Below, one piece after another: positions 1 through 8,684 of a DNA stretch of 64,000 bases. The translations under genes and the position numbers were made by a program. Within the stretch, counting starts at the first letter, position 1, and the number at the start of each line of letters is the position of its first letter. A model generated the notes under the pieces. It was not told the DNA's origin. It saw nothing but the letters and a program-made list of their open reading frames with translations, and ran no database searches. This DNA comes from Levilactobacillus wangkuiensis (GTDB lineage: Bacteria; Bacillota; Bacilli; Lactobacillales; Lactobacillaceae), in contig NZ_BOLM01000012.1 in assembly GCF_016861605.1 (NCBI RefSeq), positions 16,327 to 80,326 of the forward strand. The letters are read 5' to 3'.

Positions 1-126
1 CCGGGAACGCCCCAGAACCAGCCCTAGAAACGCCCAGTCCAGTGAAAGACTTGCTTTATCGGGGGAAGACGCGTAAATTTAGGGAAAGCTAGACGCAGCG
101 CGGAACATTTCACGGGAGGAATAATC

Positions 127-588
127 ATGAAGAAACCCTATTTTTTAATCGGATTGGCAGCCGTCACCCTCGGCTTAACGGCGAACAACCTGTCATCAGC
201 CCAAGCGGCGACGTGGCACACGGGGACGCCGAAAGTTTTGCGCCACACCTGGTTTTACAACGGTAAAGACGACAACAAGGCCTACATCACCTATAGCAAG
301 TCCAAGAGCACGGGCAACCTATTTGGTTACGACAGCACCAGCGAACGCTACTATCGGCTGCCCGGATATGGTTTGAAAAAGCTGAAATACCAATCCTTAG
401 GCAAACACGTTTACCGGTTGTCCGGGATTCAGTATTCACCTAAGGGCAGTCAGGTCCAGTTTGACGGGCAACGCATGACGTACAAGGTCAAGGTGACCAA
501 GCAACAGCTGCACTTCTACAAGGGCTATAAAAATTATGTCCGCAAGGCGACCTTCGCCACGATGAAGGCGCCCGCCGGCTTATCATAG
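127..588 (+). CDS. Small secreted hypothetical protein
   Basis: This 153-residue protein begins with a clear signal peptide: a lysine pair, a hydrophobic stretch (about residues 5-20) and a likely cut after AQA near residue 27. The mature part is basic and rich in Tyr, Lys and Gly, with no domain I recognise. The ATG is preceded by GGGAGGA at 114-120. It is probably exported and either released or held at the wall by charge. It is followed by a terminator shared with the convergent helD. Function is unknown; small secreted proteins of this kind are common in lactobacilli. Confidence 0.75.
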   Translation: MKKPYFLIGLAAVTLGLTANNLSSAQAATWHTGTPKVLRHTWFYNGKDDNKAYITYSKSKSTGNLFGYDSTSERYYRLPGYGLKKLKYQSLGKHVYRLSGIQYSPKGSQVQFDGQRMTYKVKVTKQQLHFYKGYKNYVRKATFATMKAPAGLS

Positions 589-593
589 GCAAA

Positions 594-640
594 AAATAAA
601 GTCCCACCAACAATTTCTGCTGGTGAGACTTTTTAATTTC
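594..640. terminator. Bidirectional terminator between the secreted protein gene and helD
   Basis: A hairpin with arms GTCCCACCAACA and TGCTGGTGAGAC has an A-rich flank on the left and TTTTT on the right, so it can stop transcription from both convergent genes. Confidence 0.8.
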
Positions 641-642
641 AG

Positions 643-2949
643 CTAATTTTGAAATTCGTGTTCGATCGTGAGGTCTGACGCGGGAATCTTGTTGGAGGCA
701 ATCAGCGGGGAGGCCGCGCCGATGCATAACAGCGTCAAATGGTGCATGGCCCGCGACGCAATCGTGTAGAGCGTCCCGGTCAGCTGCTCATTGGGATAAT
801 TCTCCGCGGACACGTTGTAGGCGATGACGCTGTCGAACTCGAGGCCCTTGGCCAGGTAGATTGGCAGGACGACGATGCCCTTTGGCAGGGAACGGTCGGT
901 GTCCGTCAGCCGCGTGATGTCGAAGTCGCGGTGGAGTTCCTGGTAAACGTACTTGGCCTCCGCCGTGCTCTTGGTCAGGATGGCCACGGTGCCGTTGGTC
1001 GCGAGCTCTAATTTCAGCTCGTGAGCTAACGCCTTGAAGGCCGCCGCGGCATCGTAGCGGATGATGACCTTCGGCAGGTCGCCCGGCCGGTTGAAGGCCT
1101 CAATCTGGTCACCGTCGGGCAGGAGTGCCTTGGCAAAGGTGGTGATGGGCAACGTCGAGCGGTAGGACCGCCGCAACGTAATCAGCCGAGACCGCTTGAC
1201 GTTTAGCGCGGCGTCCAACTTTTTCAAAATGGTTTCCGGTGCTTCCACGGCCTTGAACAGCGCCTGTTCGCTGTCGCCCAACAGGGTGAGCTTGGCCCGG
1301 GGAAAGGCGTGTTGCAGGTAAATCAGTTGGGCCATCGAATAGTCCTGCATCTCATCGACAAACAGGTGCTGCATCCGGTGATTGGCCCCGCCACCCGCGA
1401 GAATGTCCCGCAGGTAGAGCAACGGCGCCGCGTCGGTCAGCGCCAGCCGGTGAAACTCAATGTCGTGTTGGTAGGCATCGATGACCGTTTGCCAGTCATC
1501 AGCGGAGACGTCGTCCGGTAGGGGACACTGTTGCAGAAACGCCGTGTACTGGCTGTAGGCGTCCAAGAAGTAGCCGTTGTAAATGGCATCGTCGACCGAC
1601 CGCAAGCGCCGCCGAACAATTTGCCGGGCGATGAAGTCAATTTCATCGTCCAACTGCTCGAATTGGCCGAGGTGTTTTTCGCCCAACAGATTGTGGTAAT
1701 CCTCATCGCTGAGTTGGTCGATGGTATCGCGGACCCAGTCCGCCTTGGCCTCGTCGGCGATGCGGTGCTTGAGCCGTTTTTCCAGGGCGTTCTTGGTCCG
1801 AAGTAGGCGGTCGGCCGGCGCCGTGGCGTCTGGGAATTGGCTGTAGATATCGCGAATTTCTTCCTTACTGAAGAAGACACGACTCTTGAAGCGAATATCC
1901 GTGAATTTCAAATCGGCCGGTGAACACTGGTAACAGTAGTCCTTGACCGCCGTCATCATGGCCGCACTTTCCCGGAAATTGCGCAGGGGGAGGTTGACCG
2001 GTGTTTTCTGGTCGGCCTCGTAGCGTTCAAATTGCGTTTGCACGTTGAGTCCCTGGAATCGTTGCGTCAGGAACTCTGCCAACGTGACCTGCCGCATGTT
2101 CCGCTCACCCAGGCTGGGGAGCACGTCGCTGATGTAGTGACTGAACAGGCGGTTAGGCGAAAACAGAACGATTTGATCAGCCTCTAGATCCCGCCGACTG
2201 TGATACAGCAGGAAGGCGATTCGTTGTAAAATGGCGGACGTCTTGCCGGAACCGGCGACCCCTTGGACTACCAGAAGGTCACTCTTGGTATCACGGATGA
2301 TGTCGTTTTGTTCGCGTTGAATAGTCGCCACGATATTTTGCATGGTGGCGTCGTTTTGCTCGCCCAGGGCATGCTGGAGCATTTCATCCCCCACGGTTTC
2401 GTTGGTGTCGAACATGCTCTCGATTTGCCCATTTTGAATCAAAAATTGGCGTTTCTTTAAGAGGTCGGTCTGTTGGTCGCCAGCGGGGGTGCTGTAGGCG
2501 ACCTTCCCTAACACTCCGTTGTAGTAGATACTGGAGATGGGGGCGCGCCAGTCGTAGACCAAAAAGTTCTGGTCATCGTCGACGAATGAGGCGGTCCCAA
2601 TGTAGAGGGACTCGGACTGCGTTTCGCCCGGATCCTGGATGTCAATGCGGCCAAAGTAAGGGGACTTCTGGAGTTCCTTAAAGGTATCCAATTGGTCTTG
2701 AATAATGTTTTGGTTTTCAGTCAGCCGGGAGACCAGCGCCCGTTGCTGTTGCAGTTCAGCACTGGTTTCGATTCGGTCATCGACTTCAAACCAGTTGACC
2801 GAGGTGTTTTCACTATAATTCTGCAGGACGTTGCGCAATTCTTGGTGCGCGGCGTTGTAGTCGGCATCGGTCTTCGCGATGCGCTTACCAATTTCATTTG
2901 CCACGCGGTCGACGCGCTGCTGTTCCTGTGCTTCTTCGCTGGTGGTCAA
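643..2949 (-). CDS. helD: HelD-type helicase-like ATPase (RNA polymerase recycling factor)
   Basis: The 768-residue product is a superfamily 1 (UvrD/Rep-like) ATPase. An N-terminal coiled region (about residues 1-90) precedes the Walker A motif GVAGSGKT (near 230), a DEMQDY Walker B-type motif, and RRSYRST with a UvrD-like C-terminal half. This length and layout fit HelD/YvgS, which in Bacillus binds RNA polymerase and uses ATP to free stalled enzyme from DNA. The start is TTG at 2949, chosen because AAGGAGG (minus strand, 2958-2964) lies 8 nt upstream. It stands alone and converges on the first gene. A generic DNA helicase role is the alternative. Confidence 0.85.
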   Translation of the reverse strand: MTTSEEAQEQQRVDRVANEIGKRIAKTDADYNAAHQELRNVLQNYSENTSVNWFEVDDRIETSAELQQQRALVSRLTENQNIIQDQLDTFKELQKSPYFGRIDIQDPGETQSESLYIGTASFVDDDQNFLVYDWRAPISSIYYNGVLGKVAYSTPAGDQQTDLLKKRQFLIQNGQIESMFDTNETVGDEMLQHALGEQNDATMQNIVATIQREQNDIIRDTKSDLLVVQGVAGSGKTSAILQRIAFLLYHSRRDLEADQIVLFSPNRLFSHYISDVLPSLGERNMRQVTLAEFLTQRFQGLNVQTQFERYEADQKTPVNLPLRNFRESAAMMTAVKDYCYQCSPADLKFTDIRFKSRVFFSKEEIRDIYSQFPDATAPADRLLRTKNALEKRLKHRIADEAKADWVRDTIDQLSDEDYHNLLGEKHLGQFEQLDDEIDFIARQIVRRRLRSVDDAIYNGYFLDAYSQYTAFLQQCPLPDDVSADDWQTVIDAYQHDIEFHRLALTDAAPLLYLRDILAGGGANHRMQHLFVDEMQDYSMAQLIYLQHAFPRAKLTLLGDSEQALFKAVEAPETILKKLDAALNVKRSRLITLRRSYRSTLPITTFAKALLPDGDQIEAFNRPGDLPKVIIRYDAAAAFKALAHELKLELATNGTVAILTKSTAEAKYVYQELHRDFDITRLTDTDRSLPKGIVVLPIYLAKGLEFDSVIAYNVSAENYPNEQLTGTLYTIASRAMHHLTLLCIGAASPLIASNKIPASDLTIEHEFQN

Positions 2950-3061
2950 ACTGACCGCCTCCTTTTGCTAGGCTAAAGTGCCTAACAAGTTTAGTCATAT
3001 TCCCCGGCCGTGTCAATCAATCCCCCTTCGATTGTCGCCATTTTTCTTTTGGGGGTTGGTT

Positions 3062-3260
3062 TCGCCCTTCCGGGTGGGTCAAAATAGGCCGGAACGCTGT
3101 GGGGAGGACGCCCCGAGCCTGAGGGGCGGTCTCGGGACTTGCTTTGAGCCTCAAAGGTCGAGTCTCAAAGTCACCATTTCCTGAGGTGCCCTCAGGAAAT
3201 CCCGCGGCTGAGCCTATTTTGAACCACCCTGCAGGGCTGACGGTGGTGAGGGTTGGCAGC
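3062..3260 (+). repeat. Structured repeat superfamily, subfamily C, copy 1
   Basis: An outer stem (arms 3072-3089 and 3212-3229, one mismatch) encloses three hairpins, including one with arms CTTTGAG/CTCAAAG and one with arms ATTTCCTGAGG/CCTCAGGAAAT. It is the first of four tandem copies filling most of the gap between helD and the alcohol dehydrogenase gene. Short open frames across it are chance products of the high GC content. Confidence 0.85.
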
Positions 3261-3309
3261 AATCGGAGTGGGATTGCACTGACACTTAGTTTTTTCAGCA
3301 TCATTAGAT

Positions 3310-3480
3310 ATTGTGGGCGGTCTCCAGTCTTGCTTTGAGCCTCGAAAGGCGGGTCTCAAAGTCACCATTTCCTGAGGTACCCTCAGGAAATCCCACGGCT
3401 GAGTCTATTTAGCCCCGCCCTGCGGCTGACGGTGGCGGAAGGTGGCGACAATCGGAGTGGGATTCGGCTAACACTTTGTT
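3310..3480 (+). repeat. Structured repeat superfamily, subfamily C, copy 2 (5' truncated)
   Basis: It shares the CTTTGAG and ATTTCCTGAGG hairpins and the downstream CGGAGTGGGATTCG tail with its neighbours. It lacks the 5' arm of the outer stem, so it looks like a truncated tandem copy. Confidence 0.8.
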
Positions 3481-3494
3481 CTTCTTTAGATGGA

Positions 3495-3695
3495 TGTGGT
3501 GGGGAGGACGCCCCGAGCCTGAGGGCGGTCTCGGGACTTGCTTTGAGCCTCAAAGGTCGAGTCTCAAAGTCACCATTTCCTGAGGTGCCCTCAGGAAATC
3601 CCGCGGCTGGGCCTATTTTGAACCACCCTGCAGGGCTGACGGTGGCGGAGGTTGGCGACAAGCGGAGTGGAATTCGCTGATACTTTGTTCTTTTG
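3495..3695 (+). repeat. Structured repeat superfamily, subfamily C, copy 3
   Basis: It is nearly identical to copy 1 from the GAGGACGCCCCGAGCC segment to the end, including hairpin arms at 3575-3585 and 3589-3599. The 5' outer arm is missing. Confidence 0.8.
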
Positions 3696-3704
3696 CCTCT
3701 TGTC

Positions 3705-3905
3705 AGTGGAGGTTGTGGGCTGACGATTGGAGCCAAAGGGCGGTCTCCAGTTTTGCTTTGAGCCTCAAGGGTCGAGCCTCAAAGTCACCATTTCCTGAGG
3801 TGCCCTCAGGAAATCCCGCGGCTGAGCCTATTTTGAACCACCCTGCAGGGCTGACGGTGGCGGAGGTTGGCGACAATCGGAGTGGGATTCGCTGATACTT
3901 AGTTC
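3705..3905 (+). repeat. Structured repeat superfamily, subfamily C, copy 4
   Basis: The fourth tandem copy carries the same hairpins, and its tail (GACAATCGGAGTGGGATTCG) matches copy 2. The high identity among the four copies points to recent tandem duplication. Confidence 0.8.
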
Positions 3906-3961
3906 CCTTGTAATCTATTCAGCAGCGCACCAATTTTCTAGATTATAAGTTATCCTTACGA

Positions 3962-3975
3962 TGTAAGCGCTTTTA
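3962..3975. promoter_or_regulatory. Possible cre (CcpA) site upstream of the alcohol dehydrogenase
   Basis: TGTAAGCGCTTTTA fits the cre consensus TGWNANCGNTNWCA at all but one position (the last C is T). It lies about 90 nt before the ATG at 4064. A small inverted repeat (GATAC...GTATC, 3978-3994) follows. Carbon control is inferred only. Confidence 0.4.
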
Positions 3976-4063
3976 TGATACGCTTATAGTATCCCATTAG
4001 TTTTACATTTTGTGATACATAAGCATAGTTGTCGTTTCTCTGAGCTTAGAAAGGATGATTTGA

Positions 4064-5014
4064 ATGCAAGGCTGGCAATTTACGAAGACGCATGAACCAC
4101 TACAATTGGTTGAGGTCGCTGATCCTGTTGCGGCGGCTGGGCAGGTTGTGATTGACATCAAGGCTTCCGGGTTGTGTCATACTGACGTGACTATCATTGA
4201 CGATCCTGGGTGGATGGATTTGATTCAACCGCCAGTTATTTTAGGGCATGAATGTGCGGGCGTGATTGCATCCGTCGGCACGGGGGTGACTAAATTTAAA
4301 CCGGGTGACCGGGTTGGGGTTTGCCCCATTGATCCGGACACCCAAGTCTCAATCGGCGGGGTCGTTGACGGGGCCTATGCCAACAAACTCGTTGTCCCCC
4401 AGACTGAGTTGATCCCATTGCCCGACAACGTGTCCTTCATTGATGGTGCCGCAGCAACTGATGCCGGCATGACCTCTCACCGAGCTATCTTTGGCGTCGG
4501 TGGTGCCAAGGTGGGGATGAAGGTTGGTATCGTCGGCATTGGAGGTATCGGGGACTTTGGTGCCCAGCTCGCGATTGCGGCAGGTTGTGATGTCTATGCC
4601 GCTGACCCGAAGCCAGCCGCTAAAAATATGGCTGAGGCGATGGGCTGCAAGGGCATCTTCGACGATGTCAGTGAAATGAAAGATATTGCCCCAGACCTCA
4701 TCGTGGACTTCGCCGGCTTCGACAGCACCACGAGCCACGCCTTATCCGTTGTCGCACCCGGTGGCAAGGTCGTCGTGGTGGGGATGGGGATTCTCCATTC
4801 AACCATCAGCACCTGGGATCTGATCATGAAACGCGCTCAGGTCGTTGGTAGCATGGGCGGTGACAGCTCAGACATTGCGTTTTGTTATGACGCGCTGTCC
4901 AAAGGCCAGGTCAAGCCAACGCTGTCGACCATCGACTTCAGTAAAATCGATGAAGGGCTGGAAACGTTGCGTCAAGGTGGCGTGACCGGTCGACTGATTG
5001 CCACACAGGATTAG
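4064..5014 (+). CDS. Zinc-type alcohol dehydrogenase (MDR family)
   Basis: The 316-residue product is a medium-chain dehydrogenase/reductase. The N-terminal catalytic domain carries GLCHTDV (zinc-ligand Cys) and GHECAGVIASVG (zinc-ligand His, Glu). The Rossmann part has GIGGIGDFGAQLA near residue 170 for NAD(P) binding. The four-cysteine structural zinc lobe of classical ADHs is missing, and the protein is about 25 residues shorter than usual, which fits a compact subgroup. The substrate is unknown. The ATG has AGAAAGGA upstream. The gene is monocistronic, with a terminator after it and a possible cre site before it. Confidence 0.82.
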   Translation: MQGWQFTKTHEPLQLVEVADPVAAAGQVVIDIKASGLCHTDVTIIDDPGWMDLIQPPVILGHECAGVIASVGTGVTKFKPGDRVGVCPIDPDTQVSIGGVVDGAYANKLVVPQTELIPLPDNVSFIDGAAATDAGMTSHRAIFGVGGAKVGMKVGIVGIGGIGDFGAQLAIAAGCDVYAADPKPAAKNMAEAMGCKGIFDDVSEMKDIAPDLIVDFAGFDSTTSHALSVVAPGGKVVVVGMGILHSTISTWDLIMKRAQVVGSMGGDSSDIAFCYDALSKGQVKPTLSTIDFSKIDEGLETLRQGGVTGRLIATQD

Positions 5015-5023
5015 TTATTTTTA

Positions 5024-5069
5024 AATTTGAAATCATCATCAGCGGGTAAATGCTGGTGATGATTTTTAG
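5024..5069 (+). terminator. Terminator of the alcohol dehydrogenase gene
   Basis: A hairpin with arms ATCATCATCAGC and GCTGGTGATGAT is followed by TTTTT. Confidence 0.85.
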
Positions 5070-5218
5070 GCTATCAGTACTTACTGCGGCATGTAAGCCG
5101 GGACAAATAAGTCACGTAAGTCAGTCCAAAATGAGTCACGACCGCCAACGCTTTCAGTATAAAAATCTTTGTGGAAGTTACCAGTTTACTTTACCCGAAA
5201 AAACCTCTAAAATAAGGA

Positions 5219-5432
5219 AATAGAGCTTGATAAAAGTAGGCCAACATTAGAGAAAAACCGCTCGTGCTGAAACGGTTTTACGGCCCAAATGGGTCAAGCA
5301 AGTTTCATTTAATCGATAATTAATTATCGCGGTGTCGCCGTTATTGACGAGAGTGGTGGTCCCAACGACCACAAATTAGGTGGTACCGCGCACGAGCGTC
5401 CTATTGGCAATTGGCCAGTAGGGCGCTTTTTC
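5219..5432 (+). promoter_or_regulatory. Tryptophan T-box leader of trpS
   Basis: The T-box core AGGTGGTACCGCG is at 5378-5390. A terminator hairpin with a GCGTCCTA/TAGGGCGC stem and a T-run ends near 5432. Stem I is formed by GCTTGA (5225-5230) and TCAAGC (5294-5299), then GGCC 5239-5242 with GGCC 5282-5285. The internal loop between them carries TGG at 5290-5292, the tryptophan specifier codon. Uncharged tRNA-Trp should stabilise the antiterminator and allow trpS transcription. Stem I is short, about 75 nt. Confidence 0.9.
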
Positions 5433-5448
5433 AGAAAGGAAGAACAAA

Positions 5449-6468
5449 ATGAGTAAAAAACACGTTATTTTAACTGGAGACCGACCAACAGGTAAGCTAC
5501 ATATTGGGCATTACGTGGGGTCGTTGAAGAACCGAGTCGCTTTGCAAAACACCGGTGATTACGATACTTATATCATGATTGCGGACATGCAGGCCCTGAC
5601 CGACAACGCCCGGGATCCCGAAAAGATTCGCCACAGCCTGTTACAGGTCGCTTTGGACTACCTGGCCGTGGGTATCGACCCCGCCAAGTCTACGATTCTG
5701 GTGCAATCCCAGATTCCTGCCTTGAACGAGCTGACCATGGCCTACCTGAACCTGGTTTCCGTTTCCCGGTTGAACCGAAACCCAACCGTTAAGACTGAAA
5801 TTAAGCAAAAGGCCTTTGGCGAAAGTGTGCCCGCTGGTTTCTTCATCTACCCAGTTAGCCAAGCCGCTGATATCACGGCGTTCAAGGCCGACACGGTCCC
5901 TGTTGGGGAAGACCAAGAACCCATGCTGGAACAAACCCGCGAAATTGTGCGGAGCTTTAACAGCATTTACCAACAAGAGATTCTGGTTGAACCTGAAGGC
6001 TACTTCCCACCTAAGGGGCAAGGCCGGATTCCTGGCTTGGATGGCAACGCCAAGATGAGTAAGTCCCTCGACAACGCCATTTACCTGGGCGACAGCGCCG
6101 ATGAGATTCAAAAGAAGATCATGTCCATGTACACGGACCCAGAACACATTCACATCGAAGATCCTGGTCATATCGAAGGCAACACCGTGTTCACCTACCT
6201 CGACATTTTTGCCGATGATCATGAACACGTTGAAGAATTAAAGGCCCAATACCAACACGGTGGCCTAGGTGACGTCAAGATCAAGCGGTACCTGAACGAG
6301 GTCTTACAAGCTAAATTACAACCAATCCGCGAACGCCGTGAAGCCTTCGCTGCCGATGAGGGCGCCGTTTACGACATCCTTAAGCAGGGGAGCGAAAAGG
6401 CTAACCAAGTCGCCGCACAGACGTTACGTGAAGTTCGGCACGCGATTGGTATTGATTACTTCGGTTAG
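5449..6468 (+). CDS. trpS: Tryptophanyl-tRNA synthetase
   Basis: This 339-residue class I synthetase charges tRNA-Trp. The HIGH motif appears as [10 protein letters not shown] (near residue 17) and the KMSKS motif as AKMSKSLDN (near 203), both in their usual places. Length is typical of bacterial TrpRS. The ATG has AGAAAGGAAG upstream and follows the T-box leader, which agrees with its TGG specifier. ppx starts 20 nt downstream, so the two are probably co-transcribed and ppx may share tryptophan control. Confidence 0.97.
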   Translation: MSKKHVILTGDRPTGKLHIGHYVGSLKNRVALQNTGDYDTYIMIADMQALTDNARDPEKIRHSLLQVALDYLAVGIDPAKSTILVQSQIPALNELTMAYLNLVSVSRLNRNPTVKTEIKQKAFGESVPAGFFIYPVSQAADITAFKADTVPVGEDQEPMLEQTREIVRSFNSIYQQEILVEPEGYFPPKGQGRIPGLDGNAKMSKSLDNAIYLGDSADEIQKKIMSMYTDPEHIHIEDPGHIEGNTVFTYLDIFADDHEHVEELKAQYQHGGLGDVKIKRYLNEVLQAKLQPIRERREAFAADEGAVYDILKQGSEKANQVAAQTLREVRHAIGIDYFG

Positions 6469-6488
6469 ATTGAAACGGGGGATGAACA

Positions 6489-7409
6489 ATGCAAAACTTA
6501 GCCATTGTTGATTTGGGCTCTAACTCGGTCCGGATGGCCGTTAACGAACTGCATGACGACGGCACGTACCGTGAAGTCAACCGCATCAAGGCTGACAGCC
6601 GTTTGTCAGAGGGGATGGGTCCCGAAAAGATCCTCCAACCGAAGGCGATGGACCGCACGATTGCGGCGCTGAAGTCGTTTCGACCGTACTATGAGCAGTT
6701 GCCCCATTTAATTGTTAGGGGAATTGCGACGGCGGCCGTACGCCAAGCCCGCAACCGCGACGAATTTTTAAAACGCGTCGCAGCGGCCACGAACATTGAA
6801 TTAGAAGTGTTGTCTGGGGACCAGGAAGCCTACTACGACTACCTGGGCGCAGTCAACCGGTTAAAAATTAAGGATTGTCTGTTGCTGGATACTGGTGGGG
6901 CCAGCTGTGAACTGGTTCACGTCAAAGATGGCCGCGATGCCAACCTGATCAGTGTGCCGTTTGGCGCCGTCAACCTGTCGGAACAGTTCCGGCTCGATGA
7001 CCGCGTTACGGCCGTAGACTTGTTCTCCGCTCAGGTTTTCCTCCGCGAACGCCTCCAGGACATTTGGTGGCTCAATGATGCCAAACACCTGCCACTGGTG
7101 CTCTTGGGTGGGGCCAATCGGACACTGGCCCGGATGAACCGTCAGCAGCAAAAGATTTTGCACGTCGAAAATATTCACGGGTATCGGCTCACCACTGGTC
7201 AAGTCATGAAGACGTTTGAACGGTTACTGCGGGTACCTTTGCGGGAACGCAAGCGGATCTCTGGCCTAGAGACGGAGCGGGCTGATATTATTATCGGGGG
7301 AATGTTACCCCTGGTCACGCTGCTCCAAATGCTGGATTCCGACCGGGTCATTTTCTCTGAAAGTGGCGTCCGGGAGGGCATCATCTCCGAGTACCTGAGT
7401 CAACGTTAG
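6489..7409 (+). CDS. ppx: Exopolyphosphatase / Ppx-GppA phosphatase
   Basis: The 306-residue product has the ASKHA-fold phosphate motifs of the Ppx/GppA family: DLGSNSVRMAV at the N terminus and DTGGASCELV near residue 135. Family members cut terminal phosphates from polyphosphate or hydrolyse pppGpp. At about 300 residues this is the short form without the C-terminal HD domain of E. coli Ppx. It ends in TAG at 7407-7409, directly before the Shine-Dalgarno of mvaA. mvaA lies in the same reading frame after this stop. Confidence 0.85.
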   Translation: MQNLAIVDLGSNSVRMAVNELHDDGTYREVNRIKADSRLSEGMGPEKILQPKAMDRTIAALKSFRPYYEQLPHLIVRGIATAAVRQARNRDEFLKRVAAATNIELEVLSGDQEAYYDYLGAVNRLKIKDCLLLDTGGASCELVHVKDGRDANLISVPFGAVNLSEQFRLDDRVTAVDLFSAQVFLRERLQDIWWLNDAKHLPLVLLGGANRTLARMNRQQQKILHVENIHGYRLTTGQVMKTFERLLRVPLRERKRISGLETERADIIIGGMLPLVTLLQMLDSDRVIFSESGVREGIISEYLSQR

Positions 7410-7421
7410 GAGGGGACATCA

Positions 7422-8684
7422 ATCAACCAACCACCATTTTACCGGCTACCTTATGAGGCGCGCCGGGACCAAATTGCCAGCCAAAGCCATTTGACGGTCG
7501 ACCAGTTAGTTGAGCTGACCGCCCATCGACAGGCGACCGACGAGAATTTAATTGAAAATTATCTCACGACGTACGGCCTGCCCGAGGGGGTGGCCGTAAA
7601 CCTGACCGTCGATGGCCGACCGGTAACGGTGCCGATGGTGACTGAGGAACCCTCAGTCATCGCAGCAGCTAGCAATGGTGGCCGGCTATTGGCCAGTCCA
7701 ACGGGGATTGAGACCCAGGTTACCCAGCGAGAATTGATGGGGCAAATCGTTTTCAGTCACGTCATTGATCCCCGTGATTTAGTGAAATGGTTGACGGCTA
7801 ACCGTAAGCGACTTCTTAACGTTGCCGATGCGGCCCACCCCAGCCTGATTACCCACGGAGGTGGCGCTAGCAGTCTACGGATTCGCCAGCTGCCGCCCGA
7901 TTGGGTATTGCTAGACGTCTTCATTGATGTCGGCGAGGCCATGGGCGCCAATCTGGTCAATACCATGACGGAAGCCGTGGCAGCGGACATCAAGGCGCAC
8001 CGCGACGAGGATATTCTAATGAGTATTCTCAGTAATTACGCGACGCACAGCCTGGTAACCGCGACCTGTGAAGTGCCGGTCGACCAGGTGAAAACGCTCA
8101 CGATTGCCGGAGCCGCGGTGGCCCAACGCATCGTTGAGGCCAGTGACCTGGCTCAGGTCGATCCGTACCGCGCCGTGACTCACAACAAGGGCATTATGAA
8201 CGGTATCGATGCCGTCGTCCTGGCGATGGGCAACGACTGGCGGGCCGTCGAGAGCGGCGTACACGCCTATGCGAGTCGCAATGGTCAGTATCAGGGACTC
8301 AGCCAGTGGTCAATCGTTGATGGCAAATTACGCGGCGAGTTGACGCTACCCCTGGCCTTGGGCTTTGTGGGCGGCGCCACGCGTGTGTTACCACTGGTGA
8401 AGGTGAACCAACAGATTGCTCACGTGACGAGTGCTCGTGAACTCATGGGGATCACCGCGGCGGTCGGACTCGCCCAGAACGTGGCGGCCTTGCGCGCACT
8501 GGTGACCGACGGCATTCAACGCGGCCACATGTCCCTGCAACGCAAGTCGTTGGCCTTATCCGTTGGGGCGACCCCCATGGAGCTGCCAGCAGTGATGCAA
8601 CGCTTAGCGACCATCACTCAGCCAACTATGGCGCAGGCCCAAGCGGCCCTAACCGCCGTCCGTCAAGCAAATTTAAAGGAATAG
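7422..8684 (+). CDS. mvaA: Class II HMG-CoA reductase, apparent ATC start
   Basis: The product (about 420 residues) is the mevalonate-pathway reductase making mevalonate from HMG-CoA. Motifs seen are DVGEAMGANLVN, THNKGIMNGIDA and the C-terminal GHMSLQ carrying the general-acid His. N-terminal family similarity (FYRLPYEARRDQIA) begins just after 7436, but the first ATG/GTG/TTG in frame is the TTG at 7491, which has no Shine-Dalgarno. AGGAGG at 7408-7413 sits 8 nt before ATC at 7422, so initiation at ATC is my best reading. The only in-frame stop nearby is the ppx TAG. Function is secure; the start is inferred. Confidence 0.85.
   Translation: MNQPPFYRLPYEARRDQIASQSHLTVDQLVELTAHRQATDENLIENYLTTYGLPEGVAVNLTVDGRPVTVPMVTEEPSVIAAASNGGRLLASPTGIETQVTQRELMGQIVFSHVIDPRDLVKWLTANRKRLLNVADAAHPSLITHGGGASSLRIRQLPPDWVLLDVFIDVGEAMGANLVNTMTEAVAADIKAHRDEDILMSILSNYATHSLVTATCEVPVDQVKTLTIAGAAVAQRIVEASDLAQVDPYRAVTHNKGIMNGIDAVVLAMGNDWRAVESGVHAYASRNGQYQGLSQWSIVDGKLRGELTLPLALGFVGGATRVLPLVKVNQQIAHVTSARELMGITAAVGLAQNVAALRALVTDGIQRGHMSLQRKSLALSVGATPMELPAVMQRLATITQPTMAQAQAALTAVRQANLKE

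Noticed and set aside
3383..3736. Repetitive open frames in the block after helD
   Set aside because: They are translations of the tandem structured repeats and have no start signals.
3062..3905. CRISPR array
   Set aside because: The repeats are about 190 nt, hairpin-rich and without regular spacers, and no cas genes are present.
7410..7421. Possible ppx-mvaA fusion by readthrough
   Set aside because: The two genes share a frame with a single TAG between them, but a perfect Shine-Dalgarno follows the stop and each protein has its normal length, so separate translation is more likely.
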